From Phycisphaerae bacterium (GTDB lineage: Bacteria > Planctomycetota > Phycisphaerae > UBA1845), in NCBI GenBank assembly GCA_022072505.1, contig JAJVHU010000050.1:1-44311 (forward strand): a stretch of 44,311 nt of DNA. Direction: 5' to 3'. The notes under the pieces were generated by a model that was not told the origin of the DNA, did not search any database, and was given only the letters and a program-made list of their open reading frames with translations. The position numbers and the translations under genes were made by a program. Below, in pieces: positions 8,138 to 17,131 of the stretch; the first letter of the stretch is position 1; each line of letters opens with the position of its first letter.

Positions 8138-9091
8138 ATGACCCGCTACGTGCATCTTAACGGCGAGTTGCTCCCGGCCGATGCGGCGAAGGTAAGCGTC
8201 TTTGACGGCGGGTTCCTGCACGGCGCGGGGCTTTTCGAGACGATGCGGGCGGAAGGCGGGCGCATCTTCAGGCTGGACGCGCACCTGAACCGGCTCGCCC
8301 GATCCGCGGAAACCCTGAGCCTGCCGATTCCGCGCTCGGCGCTGCCCGGAACGGAAGCCTTCGAGGAACTGCTCGCACGAAACGGCCTGCGCGAGGCTCG
8401 CGTCCGACTCACGGCGACCCCCGGCGCGGTCCTCCCCGTTTATGCGCAACGCCCGGATCCCGACGACGGACCGGAGGCCGATCCGTCCCCCCCCGCCGGC
8501 ACGGGCTCGCGGAGCCTTTCCGCGGCGCCGGCGGACGCGACGCCCGCACCCACGATCTGCATCGTCGCGGACGAGCTGCGCCCGCATCCGCCCGAGGCCT
8601 ACCGCCACGGCGTCCCCGTCATGATCAGCCGCCGCCCGCAGATCGCGTCCGACCCGCTGACCGCGCACAAGACGATCTGCTACCTGCCGCGCCTCGCCGC
8701 CCTTCAGCAGGCGCGCCTGGCGCGGTGCGCCGAGACCCTCTTCTTCGATGAGTCGAACCACCTCGCCGAAGGCGCGATCAGCAACGTCTTCATCGTTCGT
8801 GACGGGCGGCTGCGGACGCCCTCGTTGTCAACGCCCGTGCTGCCCGGCGTGGCGCGCCGCGTCGTGCTGGAGCTGGCCGCGGCGCTCGGCATGCCGGCGG
8901 ACGACGCCGAACCGATCACGATCAACGACCTGCTCGACGCGGACGAGGTGTTCCTGACCAGCGTCGTCGCGCGGGTGCTTCCGGTCGTGCGCGTCGAGCG
9001 GAAGACGATCGCGCAGGGCGCGCCCGGTCCCGTCACGACGCGCCTGCTGGCCGCCTTCCGAGACCTGATCGCCTCCGAATGCAAGGCGTAG
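8138..9091 (+). CDS. pabC: Aminodeoxychorismate lyase (class IV PLP enzyme)
   Basis: Fold-type IV pyridoxal-phosphate enzyme of 317 residues. As PabC it would release pyruvate from aminodeoxychorismate to give p-aminobenzoate. The PLP lysine is Lys178 in LTAHKTICYLPR, and the class IV signature FDESNHLAEGAISNVFIV follows. The N-terminal SVFDGGFLHGAGLFETMR is typical of both PabC and branched-chain aminotransferases, so the family alone does not settle the substrate; position directly after pabB favours PabC. An extra Pro/Asp-rich loop sits at about 104-138. The gene ends 23 bases from the converging stop of the ABC permease. Confidence 0.85.
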   Translation: MTRYVHLNGELLPADAAKVSVFDGGFLHGAGLFETMRAEGGRIFRLDAHLNRLARSAETLSLPIPRSALPGTEAFEELLARNGLREARVRLTATPGAVLPVYAQRPDPDDGPEADPSPPAGTGSRSLSAAPADATPAPTICIVADELRPHPPEAYRHGVPVMISRRPQIASDPLTAHKTICYLPRLAALQQARLARCAETLFFDESNHLAEGAISNVFIVRDGRLRTPSLSTPVLPGVARRVVLELAAALGMPADDAEPITINDLLDADEVFLTSVVARVLPVVRVERKTIAQGAPGPVTTRLLAAFRDLIASECKA

Positions 9092-9114
9092 ACGGGCGCT
9101 CGCCGCACTCGCGA

Positions 9115-10377
9115 TCACTCGTGCCTCAGCGCGTCGATCGGGTGCAGGATCGCGGCCTTGAACGCCGGGACGATCCCGAAGAACACCCCCACCCCCGCCG
9201 AGAAACCCAGCGCCAAGGCGATCGACCACAGCGGCACTTCCACGGGAACCATGCTGGGGTGCAGCGACGCCAGCGCCCCCACGCCGTACCCCAGCCCGAT
9301 GCCGATCGCGCCTCCCAGCGTGCTGAGCACCACGGCCTCGGTCAGGAATTGCAGCAGGATGTCCCGCCGCCTCGCGCCGACGCTCTTGCGCAGACCGATC
9401 TCCCGCGTCCGCTCCGTGACGGAGACGAGCATGACGTTCATGATGCCGATCCCGCCCACCAGCAGCGAGATGCTCACGATGCCCGCCAGCACGCTCGTCG
9501 CGTACAAGCGGATCGTTCCGAACTCCTGAAGAATCTGGTCCTGCTTGAAGATGCCGAAGTCGTTCAGTTCATCGGGGCGCAGACCGTGCCGCTGCCGCAG
9601 AATGCGCACGATCTGGGCCTCGGCTTCGGCGATCTTGCCCTCCTCGATCGCTTCCGCGTAGAAGACGATGTAGTCGCGGAACATCGGGTACATCTTCACG
9701 GCGGTGGTCCACGGAATCAGGATCTGGTCGTCCTGGTTCTCGCCCATGAAGCTGCCTTTTTTCTCGAGCGTCCCGATGACCTTGAAGCGCTGACCGTCCA
9801 GGTGAACGTAGTCGCCCACGATCGACGAGTCGGCCTCGAGCTTGCGCAGCGTCTCCTGTCCGATGACGCAGACCTGCGTCGCCGCTTCCACGTCGAGCGC
9901 GCCGAAAAAACGCCCCCCCTCGCAGTAGAAGTTGCGGATCGGCTGAAACGCCTCGCTGGAGCCGACGATCTCCACGCCGTCAAGGCGCTGCCGCCCGAAT
10001 TCGACGGCCGCCCGCGTCCAGACGATCGGCGTGGTCCGCCGCACCGCCGGCGCGAACTCGTTCACCGCCAGCACGTCCTCGGGGCGCATGTACGCCTGCC
10101 GGATGCGCTCGCCGCGCGGACCGCGCACCGACTCCGGCCAGACCACCATCAGGTTCGTCCCCAGTCCGCGCAGGAAGTTCGTCACGTATTCCCCGAACCC
10201 CTGCACGAACGACACGACGACAATGATCGACGTCACCGCGATGATGATGCCCAGGACCGTCAGCAACGACCGGACCTTGTTCGCCCAGATCTGCACGAAC
10301 GCCGTCAGCACGTTGTGCGCCAGCGCCGAACACTGGTTCGGCACGAACATCATCGCGTTGTAGGCCAGGCGGAACAT
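9115..10377 (-). CDS. MacB/FtsX-type ABC transporter permease
   Basis: Inner-membrane permease of 420 residues in the MacB/LolC family. An N-terminal membrane helix (KVRSLLTVLGIIIAVTSII) precedes a large periplasmic MacB-PCD domain, and three C-terminal helices include the FtsX-family signature (SLLVGGIGIMNVMLVSVTER, then TREIGLRKSVGA). The ATG at 10377 follows the stop of the ATPase gene by 8 bases. MFP, ATPase and permease genes lie in that order on one strand and form a tripartite efflux/export unit. The substrate cannot be told from sequence; the name MacB would imply macrolide export, which is not shown. Confidence 0.9.
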   Translation of the reverse strand: MFRLAYNAMMFVPNQCSALAHNVLTAFVQIWANKVRSLLTVLGIIIAVTSIIVVVSFVQGFGEYVTNFLRGLGTNLMVVWPESVRGPRGERIRQAYMRPEDVLAVNEFAPAVRRTTPIVWTRAAVEFGRQRLDGVEIVGSSEAFQPIRNFYCEGGRFFGALDVEAATQVCVIGQETLRKLEADSSIVGDYVHLDGQRFKVIGTLEKKGSFMGENQDDQILIPWTTAVKMYPMFRDYIVFYAEAIEEGKIAEAEAQIVRILRQRHGLRPDELNDFGIFKQDQILQEFGTIRLYATSVLAGIVSISLLVGGIGIMNVMLVSVTERTREIGLRKSVGARRRDILLQFLTEAVVLSTLGGAIGIGLGYGVGALASLHPSMVPVEVPLWSIALALGFSAGVGVFFGIVPAFKAAILHPIDALRHE

Positions 10378-10385
10378 GCGCACCC

Positions 10386-11132
10386 TCACAAGCCCTTCGA
10401 CCGGTCCTCTTCCACGACGCCGTCTTTGAGCCGGATCGTCCTCCGGCAGTGCCGCGCGATGTCGTCCTCGTGCGTGACGATGATGATCGTCTGACCCTCC
10501 CGGTGAAGCTGGTCGAAGATCGACATGATCTCCTCGCCGGTCTTGCTGTCGAGGTTCCCGGTCGGCTCGTCCGCGAGGATGATGTCCGGCTCCTGCGCCA
10601 GCGCCCGGGCGATCGCCACGCGCTGCTTCTGTCCGCCGGAAAGCTGGTTCGGATGGTGCAGCGCCCGCTCCAGCAGACCGACCCGCGTCAGCGCGTCGAT
10701 CGCCCGCTGCCGCCGCTTTCGCGCGTGACTGTAAACCAGCGGCAGCTCCACGTTCTTCAACGCGGTCGTGCGCGGCAGCAGCTCGAACGACTGAAACACA
10801 AACCCGATCTTCCGGCTGCGGACGCTCGCCAGCTTCGACTGCGAAACCCGCGACACGTCCGCGCCGCCCAGGCGGTACGTCCCGCGGCTCGGCACGTCCA
10901 GACATCCGAGAATGTTCAGCATCGTGCTCTTGCCGCTGCCCGACGCGCCCATGATGGCGACGTATTCGTTCTCGCGGATCGTCAACGTCACTCCGCGCAG
11001 CGCAAGGATCAACTCCGTGCCGACGCGGTACGTCTTATGCACGTCGATCAGCTCGATCACCGGAAGCGCGCCGGAATCGGGCGGCGTCGCCGCCGCCGTC
11101 GCGCCGAGCGGACGTGAAGCCGCGGCCGTCAC
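10386..11132 (-). CDS. MacB/LolD-type ABC transporter ATPase
   Basis: ATP-binding subunit of 248 residues for the adjacent permease. Walker A is GASGSGKST (62-70), the Q-loop is FVFQSF, the signature is LSGGQKQR (164-171), Walker B ILADEP is followed by TGNLDSKTG (a LolD/MacB hallmark), and the H-loop is IIIVTHE. The first 24 residues are Ala/Pro-rich and poorly conserved. The GTG start overlaps the stop of the membrane-fusion gene by four bases (GTGA), so translation is probably coupled. Confidence 0.93.
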   Translation of the reverse strand: MTAAASRPLGATAAATPPDSGALPVIELIDVHKTYRVGTELILALRGVTLTIRENEYVAIMGASGSGKSTMLNILGCLDVPSRGTYRLGGADVSRVSQSKLASVRSRKIGFVFQSFELLPRTTALKNVELPLVYSHARKRRQRAIDALTRVGLLERALHHPNQLSGGQKQRVAIARALAQEPDIILADEPTGNLDSKTGEEIMSIFDQLHREGQTIIIVTHEDDIARHCRRTIRLKDGVVEEDRSKGL

Positions 11133-12547
11133 TTCGGCGATCCTCCGTCCGAGCTTGAAGCAACGACCCCGTCCTCCGACGCCTCGGTCGGCGTCGCGCG
11201 GTCCGTGCGGTTGTCATTGTCCGACGGGGCGTCGGCGCTCTTGTTGTCGTTGACGTTCGCGTTCGCGTTCGACGCGGTCTTCTCCTCCATCACTTTCACG
11301 GCCGCCTTGTCCTTGAGCTGGTCCAGACTGCGGAAAGGGCCCGTGATCACCTGCTCGTCCGGCGCGACTCCCCTCACCACCTCGACGCTCGTCTCGTCGC
11401 TGATGCCCGTCTCCAGCAGCCGCACCGACGCCTCCCCGCGCTGCTTGCAGAAGACGACCTTGATGAACTCCGCCTGCCGGCGTTTCTCCGACGCGGCCTC
11501 GAGGTTCTTCTTCGTCTCGTCGTATTGCGCCACGAGGTTCTCCGGAAGATCCTTGCGCTTGCGGTGGACGACGGCCTGGATCGGGATCGTCAGCGCGTCG
11601 TCGCGCCGCTGCACCTCGATCTCGACGTTGGCGTTCATCCCCGGTTTGATCGGAAAATCCCCTTTCTCGACGAGGATCAACGTCTCGAAGGTCACGACGT
11701 CGCGCCCCGTCGCCCGCGTTCCCTTCGACGCCACGCGGTACACGCGGCCGGGCACCCCGTGATAAAGGTCGGACTGAAGGAAGATCCGCGCGACCTGGTC
11801 CACCTTCACGTCCGGCACGTCCGACTCGTCCACCCGGCAGCGGACCTGCATCTTCGACAGGTCGCTGATCACCATGATGCGTGTCCCGGGGTTGTTCATC
11901 GTCCCCGTGACCACCACCTCGCCCGCCTTGGCGAAGCGCTGGGAGACGATCCCGTCGATCGGCGCGGTGATGACCGTCCGCGCCAGATCCTCCTTCGCCG
12001 CGTCCAGCATCGACTCCGCCTCGATCAGTTCCTGCCGCCGGATGTCCAGCAGCGCCTTCGCTCGGATTTCCGCCGTCTTGTAATCCGCCAGCTCCGTGCT
12101 CGACGTCGCGTCGGACTCGGAAAGGCGGATCTGCCTCGCCAGATCCCGGGACGCCTTGTCGTAATCCGCCTCCGCCTGGGTGATTGACGCCCGCAGCTTC
12201 TCGACGCCGGCCTCGGCGGAGCGGAGACGGGCGCGATAGTCGGCGTCGTCAAGCCGGCAAAGCAGATCGCCCTTCCTGACCACGTCCCCCTCTTCAACCG
12301 GCATCTCGACGATCTTCGCCACCACTTCGGCGCTGATGTCCACCTCAAGGAACGCCTCGACCTCTCCGGGCGCCTGCACCGTCTTGACGATCGAACGCTG
12401 CACGGGGCGGGTCACCGTGACGTCCAGCGGCGTCTGTCCCGCCACGTTCAGGACGCTCTGTCCGTCAGGCGTCCGGACGAAGGAGTTCAGGAAGAACACG
12501 CCCGCCACGAACCCCCCGAACACGAGTACGAACAAGACCTTCCGCAT
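11129..12547 (-). CDS. MacA/HlyD-like periplasmic adaptor (membrane fusion protein)
   Basis: Adaptor linking the ABC permease to an outer-membrane exit duct. The 472-residue protein has an N-terminal membrane anchor (about 3-20), a biotinyl-lipoyl half-motif (AKIVEMPVEEGDVVRKGD), a long alpha-helical hairpin (about 110-195), the second lipoyl half (ITAPIDGIVSQRFAKAGEVV) and beta-barrel domains. The C-terminal 50-60 residues are low-complexity, rich in Asn, Asp and Ser (NANANVNDNKSADAPSDNDN). First gene of the three-gene export operon; the Yip1-type gene lies immediately upstream on the same strand with a 21-base gap, so it may be part of the transcript. Confidence 0.92.
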   Translation of the reverse strand: MRKVLFVLVFGGFVAGVFFLNSFVRTPDGQSVLNVAGQTPLDVTVTRPVQRSIVKTVQAPGEVEAFLEVDISAEVVAKIVEMPVEEGDVVRKGDLLCRLDDADYRARLRSAEAGVEKLRASITQAEADYDKASRDLARQIRLSESDATSSTELADYKTAEIRAKALLDIRRQELIEAESMLDAAKEDLARTVITAPIDGIVSQRFAKAGEVVVTGTMNNPGTRIMVISDLSKMQVRCRVDESDVPDVKVDQVARIFLQSDLYHGVPGRVYRVASKGTRATGRDVVTFETLILVEKGDFPIKPGMNANVEIEVQRRDDALTIPIQAVVHRKRKDLPENLVAQYDETKKNLEAASEKRRQAEFIKVVFCKQRGEASVRLLETGISDETSVEVVRGVAPDEQVITGPFRSLDQLKDKAAVKVMEEKTASNANANVNDNKSADAPSDNDNRTDRATPTEASEDGVVASSSDGGSPK

Positions 12548-12568
12548 CCGCTCCTCCGGTTCTAACGC

Positions 12569-13378
12569 TTACCCGCCCGTCGCCCCGGCGGCCGAGAAAG
12601 ACAACGCCGCCGCTCCCGCAACGCGAAGCCCGGCGCCGGTCAGCGCCAGCAGGATCACGCTTGTCCACGCCAGCCACCCGCGAAGCTGCCCCGTCTGCTT
12701 CAATCCCGCCAGCACGAAACCCCAGTACCAGAACGCAAAAGGGTCCGCCGCCGTCAGCAGCACCCCCGCCCCCGTCACCGCGACTTTCCCCCACGGGTGC
12801 GACGCCTCCAGCGGACGCACCAGCGCCCCCAGCGTCACGTCCACGTCCAGCGTGCCGAACTTCAGCATCAGTCCCAGGACGATCAGCATCCGCAGCAGGT
12901 CGACGAAGCCCGCGAACGTCAGGATCGTCATCAACGTGTTCCACTCCGGCTTGCGCCCGGACAGCGCCACCAGCCCGTAAAACACGCCCCCCGACAGCAG
13001 CATCCCCCCCAGTACAGCCAGCGGCGACATGACGATGACCTGAAGCCGCGTCATGACGCGCATGAATTGCCCTTGTTTGTCGAGATCCTCAAAAAGTTTC
13101 CGCAACTGCGCCCGCTCGACGCCTTCGCTCTGCGTCTTCTCGATCAGCGCCTTCTGCGCGTGAATCTGCTCCTCCACCTTGCGGTCGATCAGTCCCGTCT
13201 CGACCGTGGCGTAACCGGCGAGCGTCGTCAGCGTCAGGAGGATCACGAGCGGTCCCAGGTAGGCGCCGACGTCCTCGATCCGCGCAAAAAGCCGGCGCGG
13301 CGAAAGCAGCGCCAGCGGAATGTCGCTGACCCCCACCGTCCGCCGGTGCGTCCGCAGGAATTGAGTGACGCTCGCCAT
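12569..13378 (-). CDS. Yip1-domain multispanning membrane protein
   Basis: Membrane protein of 269 residues with about five hydrophobic segments (near 43-60, 110-135, 150-175, 195-225 and 240-265) in the Yip1/YIF1 pattern. A charged region at about 65-105 (VEEQIHAQKALIEKTQSEG) should form a coiled coil between the first helices. I chose the ATG at 13378 (MASVTQF); an upstream frame to 13423 adds only Arg/Gly residues without homology value. The bacterial family has no assigned biochemical role. Directly upstream of the adaptor-ATPase-permease operon, it could be an accessory factor (inference). Confidence 0.75.
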   Translation of the reverse strand: MASVTQFLRTHRRTVGVSDIPLALLSPRRLFARIEDVGAYLGPLVILLTLTTLAGYATVETGLIDRKVEEQIHAQKALIEKTQSEGVERAQLRKLFEDLDKQGQFMRVMTRLQVIVMSPLAVLGGMLLSGGVFYGLVALSGRKPEWNTLMTILTFAGFVDLLRMLIVLGLMLKFGTLDVDVTLGALVRPLEASHPWGKVAVTGAGVLLTAADPFAFWYWGFVLAGLKQTGQLRGWLAWTSVILLALTGAGLRVAGAAALSFSAAGATGG

Positions 13379-13517
13379 GTCGACCCGCCCGCCGCGCGGA
13401 CGCGCCGCGCGTCCGCCCCGCAAGGCCGATTATAAGGAGCTTCGCCGCGCGCTCGACGTGCTTTGAGAGCCGGTACAGTTTTCGACAGCTCGCCGCCCGA
13501 TCCGTTATCGGAGCGCG

Positions 13518-14240
13518 TCAGGCCGGATAAAGGATCCGTCCGCACGAGGCGCAGAACTGAAGATCGTCGCGCCCGCGCAGGGCGTTGATCACTTCCAGAG
13601 TGACCTTCATGTTGCACCCCCCGCAGCAATGCTCATCCCGCTTCGGATGAATGCGGATCACCGGCGCCATCGCCTGTCCTTCGTGGCGGTCCGCGACCCG
13701 GAAGAACGTCTGAAGCGACTGCGGCGGAATTCCCTCGGACGCCTGCGCAAGCCGCGCCGTCAACTCCTGCCGCCGGGGCGCGGTCTTCTCGAGGTAGGTT
13801 CGCAGCGCGTCCTCCACGTGCCGGATGCGGTCCTGCACCTGCTGGCGCTCGGCTTCGATCGTCCCCCGCTGCGCGACGAGCTGGTCCACCTGCGACATCA
13901 ACTCCAGCGCCCGCGCCTCGGCTTTGCCTTTGTCCACCTCTTCCGTGTTCAGCGAGGTGAGGATCGCGTTGTATTCCTTGTTGGTGCGGGTCTGTTTGAG
14001 GGCTTCGCGGTGCTTCGAGATGTTCTGCTCGCGGGACTTGACGTCGAGTTCGGCGAGGTTCGCCTGCGATTTCGCGTCGCGGATCTGGGCGTCGATCTGC
14101 GCCAGGCGGGCTTCGATCTTCGCCAGTTCCCGACGGTGCAGCGCGATCCGCTGTTCCCGCCCTCCTTCCTCCTGGCGCAACTCCGAAATCTCAAGCTGAA
14201 CCTCCTGCAGCTTCAGGAGGGCTTCGGTGGTTCCCGGCAT
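13518..14240 (-). CDS. C4 zinc-ribbon coiled-coil protein (DUF164/CT398 type)
   Basis: A 240-residue cytoplasmic protein with a long antiparallel coiled coil (about 5-165, EARLAQIDAQIRDAKSQ and similar) and a C-terminal zinc ribbon formed by Cys206, Cys209, Cys230 and Cys233 (CCGGC ... FCASC), ending GRILYPA. This architecture and length match the DUF164/zf-RING_7 family typified by Chlamydia CT398, reported to associate with sigma54 and secretion components in that organism. No such partner is visible here, so the role stays open. Confidence 0.85.
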   Translation of the reverse strand: MPGTTEALLKLQEVQLEISELRQEEGGREQRIALHRRELAKIEARLAQIDAQIRDAKSQANLAELDVKSREQNISKHREALKQTRTNKEYNAILTSLNTEEVDKGKAEARALELMSQVDQLVAQRGTIEAERQQVQDRIRHVEDALRTYLEKTAPRRQELTARLAQASEGIPPQSLQTFFRVADRHEGQAMAPVIRIHPKRDEHCCGGCNMKVTLEVINALRGRDDLQFCASCGRILYPA

Positions 14241-14459
14241 GTGTCCGCCCGTCTGCCGGTCCCGGCCTGCCGCAACCCCTGCGGCCCGGCCTGACCGGAA
14301 CGGACATTATGCCCGCGCCCGCGTGTTCACGCAAATCCGCGCCTGCATCCGCCGCGTATTCGTGATACGATCGCCGTCCTGCCGGATGACGATGGGGGGT
14401 AGCTTCTTGTATCACTCGGCGCGCCGGAAAACACCGGACAACCTCAGGAAACATCGAGC

Positions 14460-14924
14460 ATGAACGACATCCTGTCTCAACGGACTTGGATCGGACGCGT
14501 TGTCGGGATCGCGGTCCGCACCGGCCCCGGCGCGTCGATGCAGGAACTCGGGGAAGTCCTCGCCTCCACCGACGGGGGTCTCGAGGGCGACAATCCGTCC
14601 AGCCCCCGCCGCGGCGTCACCCTGATCTCGCAGCCGCAGTGGACGAAAGTCAACGAGGAACTCGGGAGCGATCTCCCGTGGCACACGCGCCGGGCCAACG
14701 TGCTGATCGACGCGCCGTCGCTCGGCGGTTTGATCGGCGCCACGATCGCCCTCGGCGAGGTTCTTGTGCGCGTCGAGGGCGAGACGAAACCCTGCCCCGT
14801 GATGGACGCGGCGCACCCCGGCCTGCTGAACGCGCTGAAACCGGATTGCCGGGGCGGCGTTCACGGGCACATTGTCACGGGCGGTCGGATCCGCGTCGGC
14901 GCGGAAATCCGTCGCGTCGGATGA
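14460..14924 (+). CDS. MOSC domain protein
   Basis: A single MOSC domain of 154 residues. MOSC domains occur in molybdenum-cofactor sulfurases and in YiiM/YuaD-type proteins acting on Mo-cofactor or N-hydroxylated substrates. The conserved cysteine is present as Cys112 in KPCPVM, with the preceding RRGVTLIS and RRANVLI strands and GGVHGHIVTGG. No molybdoenzyme or cofactor genes are nearby, so the substrate is unknown. It diverges from the zinc-ribbon gene across about 220 bases that should hold both promoters. Confidence 0.88.
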   Translation: MNDILSQRTWIGRVVGIAVRTGPGASMQELGEVLASTDGGLEGDNPSSPRRGVTLISQPQWTKVNEELGSDLPWHTRRANVLIDAPSLGGLIGATIALGEVLVRVEGETKPCPVMDAAHPGLLNALKPDCRGGVHGHIVTGGRIRVGAEIRRVG

Positions 14925-14970
14925 GCGCCGGGTGCGCTCGGGATCGCGGCGACGACCGGTCTGCCGTCAG

Positions 14971-15010
14971 AAGAAAACGAGCACCGGGGCTTGCGTCCCC
15001 CCGGTGCTCG
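14971..15010 (-). terminator. Intrinsic terminator downstream of the PDZ gene
   Basis: A perfect 12-bp stem (14978-14989 with 14999-15010, arm CGAGCACCGGGG) with a 9-base loop. On the minus strand it is followed by TTTTCTT. It lies about 100 bases after the stop of the minus-strand PDZ gene; the plus-strand MOSC gene also ends about 50 bases to its left, but no T-run follows on that strand. Confidence 0.75.
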
Positions 15011-15031
15011 CGGGTGTGGGGTGTGTGACCC

Positions 15032-15087
15032 CTGATCGTTCCGCCCTGATCGTTCCGCTCTGATCGTTCCGCCCTGATCTTTCCCGA
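15032..15087. repeat. Four tandem copies of a 14-base unit
   Basis: Unit CTGATCGTTCCGCC repeated four times, the last copy degenerate, between the terminator and the stop codon of the PDZ gene. It therefore lies in the 3' untranslated part of that transcript. Confidence 0.85.
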
Positions 15088-15111
15088 CCGGGCGCGGGCG
15101 CGGGCACGCGG

Positions 15112-17058
15112 CTAGTCGCGCTCCATCACGTCGCGATAGCGTTCGTACAAGGCGCCGTCCCGCCGCTGAAGGTCGCCCTCGTTCTGGAACACGCGCGTCA
15201 CTTCCGAATCCCCCTTGCGGATCACCACTTCGATCGACCCGTCCGGGTTGACCCGGAAGGACTGCCTCGCCCGTCCGGCCGACGCTCCATCGCGGTACGA
15301 ACCGCGATCCTGAAGCAGATCATGCAGCTTGCTCATCGGCTCGCGCCACGCCGCGCCGTCGTCGTCAAACCGCTTCCACCGCTCCTGAACGTCGCGCAGC
15401 GCGTCCTGCACCGCCTTTTCCGCTTCGGCGAGACGCTCATGCAGCTCCTGCATGTATTGCGGATCCGCGCCGCCGAAGCGGCTGCCGAAGAAGCGGCCAG
15501 GAAGACCGTGTCCGTCGGTGTAAACGTGAACGCCCTGCCCTTCGAGCATCTCCGCGGCTTCCGGATCCCCCTTGCGCAGCTCCTCGCGATTTGCGTAGGC
15601 CGTCGTCTTCTCGTCGCCGCCCGCGGATCTGCGCACCACGTGAATCTCGCCGTCGTTCGACTGCTCGACGACCAGGCTCTCCCCGTCCACCGTCCGCTCG
15701 ATCCGGATCGACTTGCCTTCATCGCCGAACCAGAAGCGCTGAACCGTGTTCTGCCCCTTCGGCAGGTACATCTTGAACACCTCAGGAAGGTCGTCGAGAT
15801 CCTTCATGTCCTCGATGTCTTCAACGATCCACGCCCCTGACGCATCCGGACGGATGACGCGCCCGCGCACGTTGACCGAATCCTGGGCCGTGACATCCGG
15901 CGCGGCGTCGTACTTCCAGGAATATTCCGAGCGCCGTTCGGAAAGCTCCGCGGTCAACGTCATCGTTCTGCCGCCGCGATGCGCCGTCAGACCGAGACGA
16001 TCCCCCGCCTTCATCGCCGACACCTTCTCGACGAAATCCGCGACGCCCCCGGAAATCGGCTGTCCGTCAACCGCCGAGATCACGTCAAAGCGCTCCAGCC
16101 CCGCCTTTTCCGCCGGACTGTCTTTGACTACATTAAGGATCGTCACTCCCTGCCCGGACTCCAACCCCAGTTGCGCCGTGATGACATCGGACACGTCGCC
16201 GAGTTGCACGCCCAGCCACGCCCCGGACGGCACGCCCTGCGCCGCAGCCGCCCCGCCGACCCACGTCACCCGCGGCTGATGAACCCCCGCGCCATCGCTC
16301 GCCGTGACATAAGCGAACGCCGGCGTCACCGCCGCGCCGGCTCCCGTCCCCGCTGCGACCGTCGCGCCCCCGGTCATCAGCGCCCGGGGCATCGCCCCGG
16401 TTCCGGCTGCGGTCCCCGAGCAAGCCGCATGACAGCAGCAGCACTTCCCGCAGCACCCGGCCGCCCGATCACAACCGGCCGCCTGACCGGTGGTTTTGAC
16501 CTGCTGCACCGGCGCCCACGCAGCCGCTCCGGCCTGGGGCGAGATCGTGATCGTCTCGAGCGGGTTCGCGGTCGGGTGTGACGCGCAACCCGGAGCGCAC
16601 CCGGCGTGCCCGGTCGCCGCAACCTTGACCTGTGAAGCCTTCTGCGAGTCCGCGCAGCAACCCAACCCCGCCGCAGCGCTCGTCAGGCGCGCCGTGGGCG
16701 CCTGATCGGAGTCGTTGCAGATCGCCTTGCAGACCTTGCCGTCGCACGTGAACGTGCAGACCTTGCCGTCGCAGGTGACGGTGCAGACCTTGCCGTCGCA
16801 CGTGAACGTGCATGCCTTTCCGTCGCAGGCGACCGTGCGAACCTTTGCCTCGCCGCATTGCACGGGTTTGGCGCATGCGACCTCGCCGCCCGTCGCGCGG
16901 ACCAGCGCCGTCTGACTCGGCGAGCATGCCGTCGCCTGAACCGGCGCACACGTCACGACGCATGCCCCGCCCTTGTATTCCTCCAGCAACGCCGACGCCG
17001 ACGCCGCGCCGACGAACGCGCTGATGAACCACCCGAATCCCTGCCAAGCCAGCATCAT
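15112..17058 (-). CDS. Cys-repeat protein with PDZ domain
   Basis: Exported or membrane-anchored protein of 648 residues. I place the start at the ATG at 17058 (MMLAWQG): GAAAAGGAG lies 7 bases upstream, and a longer GTG start at 17076 would put this ribosome site inside the coding region. After a hydrophobic N-terminus comes a Cys-rich region with four tandem 9-residue repeats of the form CDGK(A/V)CT(F/V)T (about 78-114; 27-base DNA period near 16733-16840). A second cluster (about 196-213) contains GCCGKCCCCH. One PDZ domain follows (about 279-375, GAWLGVQLGDVSD ... SPAEKAGL), then a charged C-terminal half. No protease catalytic domain is seen. The Cys clusters suggest metal binding or disulfides; function unknown. 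Its neighbours are an anti-sigma/ECF-sigma pair. Confidence 0.82.
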   Translation of the reverse strand: MMLAWQGFGWFISAFVGAASASALLEEYKGGACVVTCAPVQATACSPSQTALVRATGGEVACAKPVQCGEAKVRTVACDGKACTFTCDGKVCTVTCDGKVCTFTCDGKVCKAICNDSDQAPTARLTSAAAGLGCCADSQKASQVKVAATGHAGCAPGCASHPTANPLETITISPQAGAAAWAPVQQVKTTGQAAGCDRAAGCCGKCCCCHAACSGTAAGTGAMPRALMTGGATVAAGTGAGAAVTPAFAYVTASDGAGVHQPRVTWVGGAAAAQGVPSGAWLGVQLGDVSDVITAQLGLESGQGVTILNVVKDSPAEKAGLERFDVISAVDGQPISGGVADFVEKVSAMKAGDRLGLTAHRGGRTMTLTAELSERRSEYSWKYDAAPDVTAQDSVNVRGRVIRPDASGAWIVEDIEDMKDLDDLPEVFKMYLPKGQNTVQRFWFGDEGKSIRIERTVDGESLVVEQSNDGEIHVVRRSAGGDEKTTAYANREELRKGDPEAAEMLEGQGVHVYTDGHGLPGRFFGSRFGGADPQYMQELHERLAEAEKAVQDALRDVQERWKRFDDDGAAWREPMSKLHDLLQDRGSYRDGASAGRARQSFRVNPDGSIEVVIRKGDSEVTRVFQNEGDLQRRDGALYERYRDVMERD

Positions 17059-17131
17059 CGTTCGACTCCTTTTCACTTAACTCGCCGCCCGCCCCGCGGA
17101 TTCCGAAACCCCGGGCATCCCGACGCCCTGC

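Noticed and set aside
9115..12547. Naming the export operon macAB
   Set aside because: Family membership is clear, but macrolide specificity cannot be inferred from the sequence.
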